Under the pieces are notes generated by a model, which saw only the letters and a list, made by a program, of their open reading frames with translations, did not search any database and was not told where the DNA came from. Of a stretch of 64,000 nucleotides of DNA, positions 1 through 8,895 are shown one piece after another. The position numbers and the translations under genes were made by a program. Origin of the DNA: Betaproteobacteria bacterium. Its GTDB lineage: Bacteria > Pseudomonadota > Gammaproteobacteria > Burkholderiales > Methylophilaceae. The first letter of the stretch is position 1; the number at the start of each line of letters is the position of its first letter. The stretch is from the NCBI GenBank assembly GCA_016867975.1, contig VGIC01000001.1:1-64000 (forward strand), written 5' to 3'.

Positions 1-25
1 TTTGCTGTTTACGTTCGCCTGCCAT
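1..25 (-). CDS. Start of a minus-strand gene, probably slmA (partial)
   Basis: Only eight codons are inside the window, reading MAGERKQQ leftwards off the edge. The start is well supported: an AAGGAG ribosome-binding site sits six bases upstream of the ATG at 23-25. The residues fit the first residues of betaproteobacterial SlmA-type TetR regulators (nucleoid occlusion), and slmA commonly neighbours argB and a HAD nucleotidase in these bacteria, as here. The identity is inferred from context and a very short peptide. Confidence 0.45.
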
Positions 26-365
26 GCCAATCTCCTTGCTGATATTGAAAGATACCTTTGCCAAACCACTTCTTATGGGATGAATCACCGCATTGTGCAG
101 TTTTTTGGTTACGGCATAACCTTAAGGTAGCCTGCCGCAACTACGTTGTGCGAATTCGCAACCCCGCATATATGCCGCATACTATATGCTCCGACTAACC
201 TAAAGGAAGTCTACGCTGAAACTAAAGCTTTCCCGGCACCTGACATTCCGTCACAACCGACTTGATGCGCTTCAGCCTCTAGCGAGGTTGGGGCGCCCCG
301 TTCGGGTGTGCGCATCGTGCTTCATCCACAATAAGACACTTTTGCAAAATGTCTTTGAGAATGCA
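26..365. other. 340-bp non-coding stretch with repeat copy
   Basis: No convincing gene is present. The stretch holds the RBS of the leftward gene, a partial copy of the dispersed repeat near 133-188, a GCATAT...ATATGC inverted repeat inside that copy, and a GC-rich palindrome (GGGGCGCCCC) near 290-299. The segment at about 310-345, read on the minus strand, resembles 62846-62865 (both contain CTTATTGTGGAT), possibly a further short shared element. Confidence 0.5.
133..188 (+). repeat. Dispersed repeat, partial copy A
   Basis: This stretch matches the left half of the repeat found intact at 38963-39093 (reverse complement). Shared blocks include CGTTG.GCG, TCGCAACC and ATGCCGCATACTAT. The right half (the part ending in GAAGTGTCCTTAA in the other copies) is not recognisable here, so this is a decayed or half-length copy. 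Boundaries are approximate. Confidence 0.6.
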
Positions 366-1013
366 TTATACCTGAATGTGAGTAAGTGCTAACACTGATG
401 GAATGCGATATTGCACAAATGGGGGTTTGTATAATCGCTTGCTGACCCAAATTGTCTTCATGCCTAGCCGCTTTGCTGTCATGAGGGCAGGCAGACTATC
501 CTCCAGCATAATGCAGTCACTGGCTTTTTTTCGAATCACTCTAAACAGATGCTGAAAGCCGCGTACCGATGGTTTAGCATGGAACTTGGTGGACTCAACG
601 CTGAATATCAGCGAAAATTGGTCATGGATGCCAAGGATTTCCAGCACTCGCAGGGCGTACTCACGCGGTGCGTTTGTAAACACTAACTTCTTCCCCGGCA
701 GGCTTCGTAAAAGGTTGCGTAATCGCTTGGTTTGAATCACCATAGCAGAAAGGTCATCAAAACGATGGGTTTCTTTCAGGAAGTGATGTGGGCAAAAATA
801 GGTTGGGTGGCCTCCGTGGTGACGCACGAGCCCCTTGAGGGTAGCGCCATATACCTGCCAGTAGTGTTGACGCAACTTGTGTGCCGCACCCTCATCCAAG
901 GAGAGGGATCGCATGATGTACTCGGTCATGGCGCGATTCATGGCCGGAAAGATATGGGCAGAGGCGTTGTGCAGCGTGTCGTCTAAATCAAAGATCCAGA
1001 TTTTTTCAACCAT
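366..1013 (-). CDS. HAD-superfamily pyrimidine 5'-nucleotidase
   Basis: The 215-residue product is a haloacid-dehalogenase-type phosphatase of the pyrimidine 5'-nucleotidase group (SDT1/YjjG-like), expected to dephosphorylate nucleoside monophosphates in the cytoplasm. HAD motif I, DLDDTLHN, lies at about residues 9-16; motif II is FTNAP; the motif III lysine is in FHAKPS; motif IV acidic residues are in LEDSLPAL. ATG at 1011-1013 is preferred over the in-frame TTG at 1026-1028 because AAAGGT precedes it at good spacing and motif I then sits at the usual distance from the N terminus. It lies downstream of argB in the same direction. The exact substrate is inferred from the family. Confidence 0.85.
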   Translation of the reverse strand: MVEKIWIFDLDDTLHNASAHIFPAMNRAMTEYIMRSLSLDEGAAHKLRQHYWQVYGATLKGLVRHHGGHPTYFCPHHFLKETHRFDDLSAMVIQTKRLRNLLRSLPGKKLVFTNAPREYALRVLEILGIHDQFSLIFSVESTKFHAKPSVRGFQHLFRVIRKKASDCIMLEDSLPALMTAKRLGMKTIWVSKRLYKPPFVQYRIPSVLALTHIQV

Positions 1014-1073
1014 TTGTGACCTTTGCAAAGCTGAAGAGGGAAGTGCGATATAGCGTGGAAACGCGGGCTTGAA

Positions 1074-2021
<948 letters not shown>

Positions 2022-2039
2022 TCAGTAATCAGCACTTTC

Positions 2040-3638
2040 TTAAAGTGATTTTCTGAACACTTTGGATCGGCGTTGAAAGTTGTATAGTTCTTGTTTTTTT
2101 GCAGGTAGCTGATCGATACCCTGCTCAACGAATCCGCGCTCAATGAACCAATGTTCTGTACGGGTGGTCAGGCAGAACAAGCTGTTAAAACCCTGTTCTT
2201 TGGCTTGTGCGGCGCAGTAATAGAACAATTTATCCCCGCGCCCGCTGCCGCGGTAAGCTGGGTCAATCGCCAGGCAGGCAAACTCCGCTGTTTTTTCATC
2301 TGCAAAGGGATAAAGTGCGGCGCAACCGATGACGCGGTTGTCGTGTTCTATCACATAGAAATGATCAATCTCGTTTTCAATGCGTTCACGCCCTCTGCGT
2401 ACGAGGATGCCTTCATGCTCAAGCGGCTCAATCAGTTTCAATATGCCGCCCACATCGTCGATATTCGCTTGGCGCATATTTTCTAGACTGAGTTCCGTGA
2501 CCATAGTGCCAATACCATCCAGTGTAAACAGCTCCTGGATAATGGCGCCATCAATGTGACGCGAGATCAGGTGGGTACGAGCGACACCGTGCTCACACGC
2601 ACGCACAGCGGCAGGGAGATAGTAGGTCACATCCTCTGAGATGTTGATCGCCTGTTCACTATCCCGCACATTGCGCAACAGTTTTTTCGCTTTTTCAGCA
2701 GTCATCTCTCGGAGTAATTCTCCACGCAAATTGTGAACACCTTCCGAATCCATCAAAAAAATGAGCTTATCCGCGTCCAGTGCAATGGCAGTGCTAACCG
2801 CCACATCTTCTAGGCTTAAGTTGAATGCTTCGCCAGTGGGGGAATAACCGAGCGGCGAAAGGAGTACCATTTCGTTGTCATCAAGGCGCTTTTGAATGCC
2901 AATAGCATCAACCTTTCGCACCTCTCCTGTATGTTGCAGGTCGACGCCATCGCGCACGCCCAGTGGCTTTGCAGTCACAAAGTTACCACTCGCAACACGG
3001 ATGTCGGCACCGGCCATTGGGGAGTGCGCAATACTCATGGAAAGCAAGGCTTCGATTTCTACGCGTACAGCGCCATTGGCCTCTTTCACTGCCTCCATGC
3101 CCCGGGTGTCTGTTACACGCAGACCATTGTGAAAAATGGGGGTGAGCTTGTCGCGCTTGAGTCTCTGTTCAATCTGTGGACGTGCACCATGCACCAGCAC
3201 CAAACGTACTTCCAGACTGGCCAGTAGGTTGAGGTCATGAGAGAGAGCGGTGAATTGCTGCTCATTGACAACCTCGCCACCAAAAGCAATCACAAAGGTT
3301 CGTCCACCAAAGGCATGAATATAGGGGGTGGCTGAACGGAACCACTGTACAAACTCTCTTGGGTTATTAGCACTGATTTTACCAATGAACGGCTGCTGGC
3401 TGATGCCTGATGTGTTCAGACTGAAATAGGAAGCGCTTGCATCGCTCTCGGCATAGAGCTTGGCCGGCGTCGTCTCAAAAGCGGCGGCGATTTTTCTTAA
3501 CATGACTTCTGAAACGCCCAACTCTCCGCGCTCTATACGGGATAGATTGCCCGCATCTACCCCGATTATGGAAGCGAGTTGTTGCAATGTCAGTTGGGAT
3601 GATTTGCGTTTTAGACGTATCAGATGTCCGATCGACAT
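2040..3638 (-). CDS. argA: N-acetylglutamate synthase with N-terminal Xre-type HTH domain
   Basis: The protein joins three parts. Residues about 1-63 are a Cro/Xre helix-turn-helix (GHLIRLKRKSSQLTLQQLA, then SRIERGELGVSEVMLRKIA). Residues about 95-360 form the amino-acid-kinase-fold domain of ArgA, the arginine-binding regulatory part. Residues about 385-515 form the GNAT acetyltransferase domain (DPAYRGSGRGDKL is the acetyl-CoA loop). The last two parts together are a normal ArgA of about 440 residues, so the HTH is an addition. The ATG at 3636-3638 is preferred: AAAGG lies nine bases upstream, whereas it directly abuts the ATG at 3645-3647. The reaction is acetyl-CoA + glutamate to N-acetylglutamate. 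DNA binding is inferred from the domain only. Confidence 0.9.
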   Translation of the reverse strand: MSIGHLIRLKRKSSQLTLQQLASIIGVDAGNLSRIERGELGVSEVMLRKIAAAFETTPAKLYAESDASASYFSLNTSGISQQPFIGKISANNPREFVQWFRSATPYIHAFGGRTFVIAFGGEVVNEQQFTALSHDLNLLASLEVRLVLVHGARPQIEQRLKRDKLTPIFHNGLRVTDTRGMEAVKEANGAVRVEIEALLSMSIAHSPMAGADIRVASGNFVTAKPLGVRDGVDLQHTGEVRKVDAIGIQKRLDDNEMVLLSPLGYSPTGEAFNLSLEDVAVSTAIALDADKLIFLMDSEGVHNLRGELLREMTAEKAKKLLRNVRDSEQAINISEDVTYYLPAAVRACEHGVARTHLISRHIDGAIIQELFTLDGIGTMVTELSLENMRQANIDDVGGILKLIEPLEHEGILVRRGRERIENEIDHFYVIEHDNRVIGCAALYPFADEKTAEFACLAIDPAYRGSGRGDKLFYYCAAQAKEQGFNSLFCLTTRTEHWFIERGFVEQGIDQLPAKKQELYNFQRRSKVFRKSL

Positions 3639-3725
3639 GTTATCCATCCTTTATTTTGTTATAAACGCATTTATTTTAAGATAAATATGTAAATTTTACA
3701 AAAATAATTAGAGGGGCATGCTGGT

Positions 3726-4460
3726 TCAGTAGTCACCCCAAAGCAACTGCATGGCTGAAATTGCAGTGAGTGCAGCAGTCTCGGTACGTAAGATCCTTGG
3801 GCCCAATAAGATTGATTGGAAGCCATTTTCCCCGGCAAGTTGAATTTCATCCGGACTGAGACCGCCTTCTGCACCGATTAGCAATTGGATGCTACTGGAG
3901 GCTGGCTGCATATCGGATAACCGCACCGCCCCCAGTGGGTTGAGCTGGATGCGCGTAACACCTTCTTGTGAGTTTTTACTCAGCCATTGCGCGAGCGACA
4001 TTGGTTGTGTCACGCTTGGTACATATGCCCGCCCAGATTGTTCGCAGGCTGAAATCGCCACGTTTTGCCAATGCTCGGTACGCTTCTCGGCGCGGTCGGC
4101 TGATAACTTCACCACACTACGTTGGCTGCTGATGGGCTGGATTGCAGTGACGCCAAGTTCAACGGCTTTCTGTATCGTGAAATCCATGCGGTCGCCACTG
4201 GAAATACCCTGCAATAAAGTAATACTCAATGGCGATTCATTATTGATTCGCCTTTTTTCGGAGATGTTTACGGTGGCATGGTTCTTTTTAACTTCGGTCA
4301 AAATGCCGTCATAATCAAACCCATCCCCGTTAAAAACGATGACACTATCACCGACATTGAGGCGCAAAGCTTTTGAGGCGTGAGCAGCGGCACTGTCAGA
4401 TAATTGAACTAATGAATTGATTTCTAAGGATGTTTGTGTGTAAAAACGTAAATTAGCCAT
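3726..4460 (-). CDS. rsmE: 16S rRNA (uracil-1498-N3)-methyltransferase
   Basis: This SPOUT-class methyltransferase makes m3U1498 in 16S rRNA. The 244-residue length is typical. The N-terminal PUA-like part contains HASKALRLNVGDSV (about 27-40). The C-terminal knotted SAM-binding domain has QKAVELGVTAIQPI, IGAEGGLSPDEI and LGPRILRTETA, all highly characteristic of the family. The gene stands alone between argA and a divergent thioredoxin-like gene. Confidence 0.96.
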   Translation of the reverse strand: MANLRFYTQTSLEINSLVQLSDSAAAHASKALRLNVGDSVIVFNGDGFDYDGILTEVKKNHATVNISEKRRINNESPLSITLLQGISSGDRMDFTIQKAVELGVTAIQPISSQRSVVKLSADRAEKRTEHWQNVAISACEQSGRAYVPSVTQPMSLAQWLSKNSQEGVTRIQLNPLGAVRLSDMQPASSSIQLLIGAEGGLSPDEIQLAGENGFQSILLGPRILRTETAALTAISAMQLLWGDY

Positions 4461-4541
4461 AGGGATACTCGCACTTGGTGCCCAAGCAAAAACAATAGTG
4501 ATAATATAAACGCTATTTTGTCACATCGTAAGGGTCATTGA

Positions 4542-5120
4542 ATGGTTAGTCTGAATCCCCCTGTATGTAATTTCGGCGAGCGGGCTCATGATTTTAATTT
4601 GCTTGGTGTGGATGGAAAACATTATTCATTGGCGAATGTGGCAGGAAAAAACGGCTTGCTGGTGATGTTTATCTGCAATCACTGCCCTTATGTCAAATCT
4701 ATCAAGACGCGTCTGGTGCAAGATTGTCGAGAGTTGCTACAGCATGGCATTAACACCATTGCGATTCAGAGTAACGACACCAAAAGCTATCCTGAAGATT
4801 CTTTTGATCGCATGATTGAAGAGTCTAAACAATCTAACTTTTTATTTCCTTATGTGCTAGACGATACGCAAGCTGTTGCTAAAGCTTATGGGGCAGTTTG
4901 CACACCAGATTTCTTCGGCTATAACGCTAATCTTGAACTGCAATATCGCGGCCGCTTTGATGCCACGGGTCGAAATCCGCTGGCACCTGGTCAAAGCAAT
5001 GTACGCGAGTTGTTCAATGCCATGAAGCTGATTGCTGAGACCGGTGAGGGTCCAAGGGAGCAGATTCCCAGTATCGGCTGCAGTATTAAATGGTTTGTAG
5101 AAGACAATCAACCTGCTTGA
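4542..5120 (+). CDS. Thioredoxin-fold protein (AhpC/TSA-like)
   Basis: The 192-residue protein has a peroxiredoxin/TlpA-like thioredoxin fold. It contains APDF-like FGERAHDFNLLGVDGK near the N terminus, a CxxC site in ICNHCPYVK (about residues 45-53), a TPDFFGYN segment holding the usual cis-Pro region, and an RFDATGRN strand. There is no signal peptide, so it is cytosolic. Family members are annotated as thioredoxin-family or redoxin proteins of unclear substrate; a thiol-disulfide or peroxide-reducing role is inferred. The start follows a GTAAGGG ribosome-binding site. Confidence 0.8.
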   Translation: MVSLNPPVCNFGERAHDFNLLGVDGKHYSLANVAGKNGLLVMFICNHCPYVKSIKTRLVQDCRELLQHGINTIAIQSNDTKSYPEDSFDRMIEESKQSNFLFPYVLDDTQAVAKAYGAVCTPDFFGYNANLELQYRGRFDATGRNPLAPGQSNVRELFNAMKLIAETGEGPREQIPSIGCSIKWFVEDNQPA

Positions 5121-5487
5121 GAAAATTTATTTTCTAGTGCAACGTTTAACATTCAAGGCTGGAAACCCATTCAAATATCAAGACAGCTTATTGATAAATA
5201 AGAGTGTTGTGCCATTCCACCACAAAGAAATGAAGGGATTCCCGCGCAAAGGTCTTTTTGAGTGATTAATGCAGGAGAGGACTTGTCCTGAAGCGGTAAA
5301 ACTTGCCTGAAACAGACTGTTTTTTAGATACCCCCAAGTAACGGTTATTTAAGTAGCGGTGACTTCCCTGGCGTCCACCAGTTTCTGCTCGTTCTTTACT
5401 ACTTACATACCATTTTGAGTCCAGTTTGCCATGAATTTTGACTTAGGAAAATCAATCGTGGAATTGGGTCTTTAGCAACCATTGGCT
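5121..5487. other. 367-bp stretch without a recognisable gene
   Basis: Both strands were read. Frames are interrupted and no family resemblance was seen. No strong terminator hairpin with a T run was found between the two convergent genes, and no match to the dispersed repeats. It may be decayed sequence, but nothing identifies its source. Confidence 0.4.
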
Positions 5488-5715
5488 TCATTGATTTTGG
5501 ATATGTGCCTTGCTACAGTAAAAAGCGCCTCTGACCAGAAAGGCTTCTGATCTGGGAATATGTACATGACAGGTGGCACATTGCACCATCTGCTCAACTT
5601 CGCCCTCTTTTGATTGGTCGTCGTCAGGCTGCGATGATTTTGTTTCTTTCGTCAGGCGTTTAAAAAGCAAGACCAGTAGCCAGACTACCAGTCCCACAAA
5701 GATGAACTTCCACAT
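5488..5715 (-). CDS. PP0621-family small membrane-anchored zinc-ribbon-like protein
   Basis: This 75-residue protein has one N-terminal membrane segment (about 4-18), a charged linker, and a C-terminal motif with CxxC-x-H ... YCSKAH (about 47-71), a likely metal-binding knuckle. The arrangement matches the uncharacterised PP0621 family, common in beta- and gammaproteobacteria. The function is unknown. It is divergent from the downstream sigma-factor operon. Confidence 0.75.
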   Translation of the reverse strand: MWKFIFVGLVVWLLVLLFKRLTKETKSSQPDDDQSKEGEVEQMVQCATCHVHIPRSEAFLVRGAFYCSKAHIQNQ

Positions 5716-5779
5716 AGTTACGGCTCTTTCATTTGTGAATGAATATGATTGTAGCCTAAGAATGGCAACAACATAAAAC

Positions 5780-5788
5780 TGCTATACT
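5780..5788 (+). promoter_or_regulatory. Extended -10 element of the sigma-factor operon
   Basis: TGCTATACT fits the extended -10 consensus TGnTATAAT. Transcription would begin near 5795, which removes the TTG at 5794 as a start and supports the ATG at 5839. No good -35 hexamer was seen, as expected for an extended -10 promoter. Confidence 0.45.
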
Positions 5789-5838
5789 CTAACTTGAATA
5801 TTCCTAATATTGAGCACATACATTGCAATATTTTAACA

Positions 5839-6456
5839 ATGGCAACACCTCAAGAGCTTTCTGACTTCCTTGCAGAGGTCGAGCATCGTGCTTTTAGGCA
5901 GACAGTATACGCAGTGCGAGATGATCATACCGCGTTGGATATCATCCAGGATGCCATGTTGAAACTCGCGGAGAAGTATGGAAACAAGCCTGTCGATGAG
6001 TTTCCGATGCTGTTTCAGCGTATCTTGCAGAACACGATGCGGGATTATTGGCGCAGGCAAAAAGTGCGCAATCTATGGACAACTCTGTTTTCTTCATTTG
6101 GCGGTGGAGCTAATGATACGGAAGAGAGGGATCCTTTGGAGACGATTGATGTCGGTGATGACCGAGACGAACCGTCCATGCAGCTGGCGCGTAGCCAATC
6201 AATCAAATTGATAGAGTCTGCGCTAGAAAAATTACCAGCGCGTCAACGAGAGGCTTTTGTGTTGCGTTACTGGGAAGATATGGATGTAGCGGAAACGGCT
6301 AGTATCATGGGTTGCTCTGATGGCAGTGTGAAGACGCATTGCTCGAGAGCGGTTCATGCCTTGGCAAAAGCCTTGAAGAGGCAAGGGCTTGAAAATATTG
6401 GATTGTCGGAAAACCAGCTCAATAGCAACCGCCCAGAAGTAAGGAACGAGCGATGA
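5839..6456 (+). CDS. ECF-type RNA polymerase sigma factor
   Basis: The 205-residue product has sigma region 2 (DIIQDAMLKLAEKY, then FQRILQNTMRDYWRRQK, about 35-80) and sigma region 4.2 with the helix-turn-helix EKLPARQREAFVLRYWEDM...VAETASIMGCSDGSVKTHCSRA (split here, about 145-185). An acidic linker separates them. ATG at 5839 was chosen because an extended -10 sits upstream and homologous proteins begin MATPQELSDF. It overlaps the next gene by four bases, so it heads a four-gene operon whose next product has one membrane segment, a layout typical of sigma/anti-sigma pairs. Confidence 0.9.
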   Translation: MATPQELSDFLAEVEHRAFRQTVYAVRDDHTALDIIQDAMLKLAEKYGNKPVDEFPMLFQRILQNTMRDYWRRQKVRNLWTTLFSSFGGGANDTEERDPLETIDVGDDRDEPSMQLARSQSIKLIESALEKLPARQREAFVLRYWEDMDVAETASIMGCSDGSVKTHCSRAVHALAKALKRQGLENIGLSENQLNSNRPEVRNER

Positions 6457-6908
6457 ATATGCGTGAGAGTAAGATGAAGAGCACAAAAATAGTCAATCCA
6501 GAGATGGTCAATACAGAGGGCGATGCAAGCCTCTATGCAGCTGAGGATCAAATCGCATCCCGCATTGTTGATTTATTGGAAAGTCAATCGCAAGACCTAG
6601 CACCTCAAAATGTGGAATACCTGTCAGCAGCACGTGGCTTGGCAGTGGGGCGTCTGACTGAGTTGCAGGCAGATATGGAGGTCTATAGCGGAACAGGGCG
6701 TCACGGCAATGTTATGCATTGGCTTAGTCATCATCGCATCATTTCGATGGCAATGGTGATAGGAACCTTGCTGATGCTTTTATTTGTAGCACAGAATTCG
6801 TATCATCAGTCAAACATAGAGCATAGTGACGCCTTTTTGCTCGCTTCGGATCTTCCGCCTGAGGCATATGCAGACAAAGGGTTTAATGTATGGATGGATT
6901 CCAATTGA
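6453..6908 (+). CDS. DUF3619-family protein, possible sigma-factor partner
   Basis: The 151-residue protein has an N-terminal cytoplasmic region with the LSAARGLAVGRL motif (about 58-69), one transmembrane helix (about 98-115), and a short C-terminal tail ending in LLASDLPPEAYADKGFNVWM, the conserved DUF3619 signature. The gene overlaps the sigma-factor gene by ATGA. Position and topology suggest an anti-sigma or membrane-tethered regulator, but no anti-sigma zinc motif (HxxxCxxC) is present, so that role is inferred only. Confidence 0.75.
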   Translation: MNMRESKMKSTKIVNPEMVNTEGDASLYAAEDQIASRIVDLLESQSQDLAPQNVEYLSAARGLAVGRLTELQADMEVYSGTGRHGNVMHWLSHHRIISMAMVIGTLLMLLFVAQNSYHQSNIEHSDAFLLASDLPPEAYADKGFNVWMDSN

Positions 6909-7333
6909 AATTAACAAAATGGAGCCTGTTCGTCACTTTATTGTGCTGTGGCTTGGCTTTTGCCGATGAGATCAGCATTTCGTGGGCACAGTTGACGCCA
7001 GAGCAGCGTCAGGTGTTGAGTCCACTTTCCTCTGAATGGGATACATTGCGACCTTGGCAACGTGAGCAGATGCTGGATATCGTACGTGACTACCCCAAAA
7101 TGAACGTACGCAAGCAGGAGTTGGTGCAGAAACGACTGTCCAACTGGAGTCGAATGACGCCGTATGAGCGTGAAAACGCAAGAAAACGGTATCAGCAGTT
7201 CCAGGCATTGTCTGCCGAAAAGAAGCAGGAGTTACGTAAGAGGTGGCTGGAATATCAGCGGCTACCTGAGTCAGAGCGAGCAAAACTTCGTGCTGAGTCA
7301 CCAGACACATACACCGATGCGGATCTGAACTAA
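6890..7333 (+). CDS. DUF3106-domain secreted protein
   Basis: The 147-residue protein begins with a signal peptide (hydrophobic about 10-24, cut after LAFA). It is followed by repeated helical units of the form LTPEQRQVL.PL...W..L.PWQRE and MTPYEREN...RYQQFQALSAEKKQELR, diagnostic of DUF3106. The pattern is rich in Arg, Gln and Glu and resembles periplasmic stress chaperones of the Spy/CpxP or RcnB-like kind only superficially. It overlaps the DUF3619 gene by 19 bases, showing translational coupling. The function is unknown; a periplasmic sensor or effector in the sigma-factor circuit is possible. Confidence 0.8.
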   Translation: MDGFQLKLTKWSLFVTLLCCGLAFADEISISWAQLTPEQRQVLSPLSSEWDTLRPWQREQMLDIVRDYPKMNVRKQELVQKRLSNWSRMTPYERENARKRYQQFQALSAEKKQELRKRWLEYQRLPESERAKLRAESPDTYTDADLN

Positions 7334-7342
7334 CAGAGCATC

Positions 7343-7798
7343 ATGCAGGATGCCATGAATCAACAGGACTTCAGGCGCAAGCGCGCCCCGAGTTATTACA
7401 AACTAGGGGCTTGTCTTATCTATGAAGCATTAACACTGATCGCGCTAGCTTTCTTTTTGTCAGCATTGTTTGTGTGGCTGGTTGGAGATGCAACGCAGCA
7501 GCCTAATCGCTTGTTCCTACAAGTGTTTATTTGGGTGACAGTCGGCGGATATTACGTGCGATGCTGGACAAAAAAAGGACAGACTTTAGCCATGCGGGCG
7601 TGGAAATTAACGCTAGTCAATCAAATTCAGATGAAGCCTATCAGTTTAAAGCAAGCAGTGCTCCGCTATGTATTGTCAACTTTGGGTCTCCTATTGCTGG
7701 GCATGGGGTTTCTGTGGAGCTTTCTTGACTCAGAGCGGCGATTCTTGCATGATCGACTCATCAAGAGCGTGATTCTGGTCGACGATCAGTTTTCTTAG
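7343..7798 (+). CDS. RDD-family membrane protein
   Basis: The 151-residue protein starts with the family's R..A...D-like entry (FRRKRAPSYYKLGACLIYEAL). It has three to four membrane segments (about 22-45, 57-72, 105-125) and the GQTLAMRAWKLTLV loop typical of RDD proteins. Some RDD proteins act in ion or proton exchange; the substrate here is unknown. It is the last gene of the sigma-factor operon and converges on lptG with an eight-base gap. Confidence 0.88.
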   Translation: MQDAMNQQDFRRKRAPSYYKLGACLIYEALTLIALAFFLSALFVWLVGDATQQPNRLFLQVFIWVTVGGYYVRCWTKKGQTLAMRAWKLTLVNQIQMKPISLKQAVLRYVLSTLGLLLLGMGFLWSFLDSERRFLHDRLIKSVILVDDQFS

Positions 7799-7806
7799 AT
7801 GATTTA

Positions 7807-8877
7807 CTATCGGCGACCTGCGTAATACAGCATCGTGAGACCAGCCATCAGGAATAGCATTGTCGGCATGATGGCGCTGAACAATGGCACCCAATCGTTG
7901 AGCACACCTAAATGGATGAAAGTGCGGTTCAGTATCTGATACAAAACGCCAAGCATGATGCCGATAAAAATCTTGGAACTGGCGCCCGCTGACCGCTGTT
8001 GCACGAAGCCAAAAGGTAGAGCCAGTATAATCATGACCAAACAGGCTAGAGGGTAAATGATCTTGCCCCAAAGTGCCATTTGGTAGCGCGTCGTCCTTTG
8101 TTTGTTTGCCGAGAGGTGTTGGATGTAGGAATATAAATTCCATGCAGACATTTTTTCCGGCAGCACCAACAGGACGTTGAGTAACTCGGGGCGAATCACA
8201 GAGCGCCAAGTCGCCCTATCAAGCCTATTAATGTGATTAGTATCCTTGTCGAAATGAATCTGCGTCACCTTTTGCAGACTCCATTGACCTTCTTCAAATT
8301 GACCACTTTCGGCATGACTACTGGTGCGCAATTTAAAATGGTTGTCAAATTCATAAATTTGTACATTCTGTAGAGTGCCATCAGGAAGTACTTCCTTCAC
8401 ATTGACAAAACTATAGGCATCTTTGACCCAGAGCCCGGATACAAAGTCTTGCACAACAACGGAATCAGTTGCTTTGAGCCGCATGCGCTGAGCCACCTTC
8501 TCACTAAGGGGGGTGATGAGTTCACCTATGAGAAAGGTGATCAGAGTGAATATGAGGCCAATCTTTAGGAGTAAAGTCAAAATCTCTAATAGAGAAATGC
8601 CGCTGACTCTTAACACGACGAGTTCAGAATGTCTCGAGAATTGCCCTAAGCTGTACATGCATCCCACCAGAACCGCCACTGGCATGACCTCGTAAATATG
8701 CCCTGGCGCGCTGAGGATCACAAAAAGCGCAACCTTGCTCAGTCCATAGTTCCCTCTACCTAAATCTTCCAACTCCTGGATTAGGTCGAAGAACAAGAAC
8801 ATCGCAATCAGACCTATCATGACGAAGGTCACACTGGCGGTGATTTCTTTAAGCAAATAGCGTGTAATGATATTCAT
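7807..8877 (-). CDS. lptG: LPS export ABC transporter permease LptG
   Basis: LptG is one of two inner-membrane permeases that, with LptB2, extract lipopolysaccharide for transport to the outer membrane. The 356-residue protein has three N-terminal membrane helices (ITRYLLKEITASV start), a periplasmic beta-jellyroll (about 130-265) and three C-terminal helices. The order after lptF, nineteen bases apart, and the divergence from pepA are conserved across beta- and gammaproteobacteria. Confidence 0.95.
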   Translation of the reverse strand: MNIITRYLLKEITASVTFVMIGLIAMFLFFDLIQELEDLGRGNYGLSKVALFVILSAPGHIYEVMPVAVLVGCMYSLGQFSRHSELVVLRVSGISLLEILTLLLKIGLIFTLITFLIGELITPLSEKVAQRMRLKATDSVVVQDFVSGLWVKDAYSFVNVKEVLPDGTLQNVQIYEFDNHFKLRTSSHAESGQFEEGQWSLQKVTQIHFDKDTNHINRLDRATWRSVIRPELLNVLLVLPEKMSAWNLYSYIQHLSANKQRTTRYQMALWGKIIYPLACLVMIILALPFGFVQQRSAGASSKIFIGIMLGVLYQILNRTFIHLGVLNDWVPLFSAIMPTMLFLMAGLTMLYYAGRR

Positions 8878-8895
8878 GGCAGTAATGGCGCTGAC

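Noticed and set aside
300-365. tRNA-like TTCGGGTG segment
   Set aside because: No acceptor stem, anticodon arm or CCA end could be assembled around it.
5121-5487. A gene or pseudogene between the thioredoxin-like gene and the PP0621 gene
   Set aside because: Six-frame reading gave only short interrupted frames with no recognisable motif.
5794-5838. TTG start for the ECF sigma factor
   Set aside because: An extended -10 element places transcription start at about 5795, and relatives begin at the ATG at 5839.
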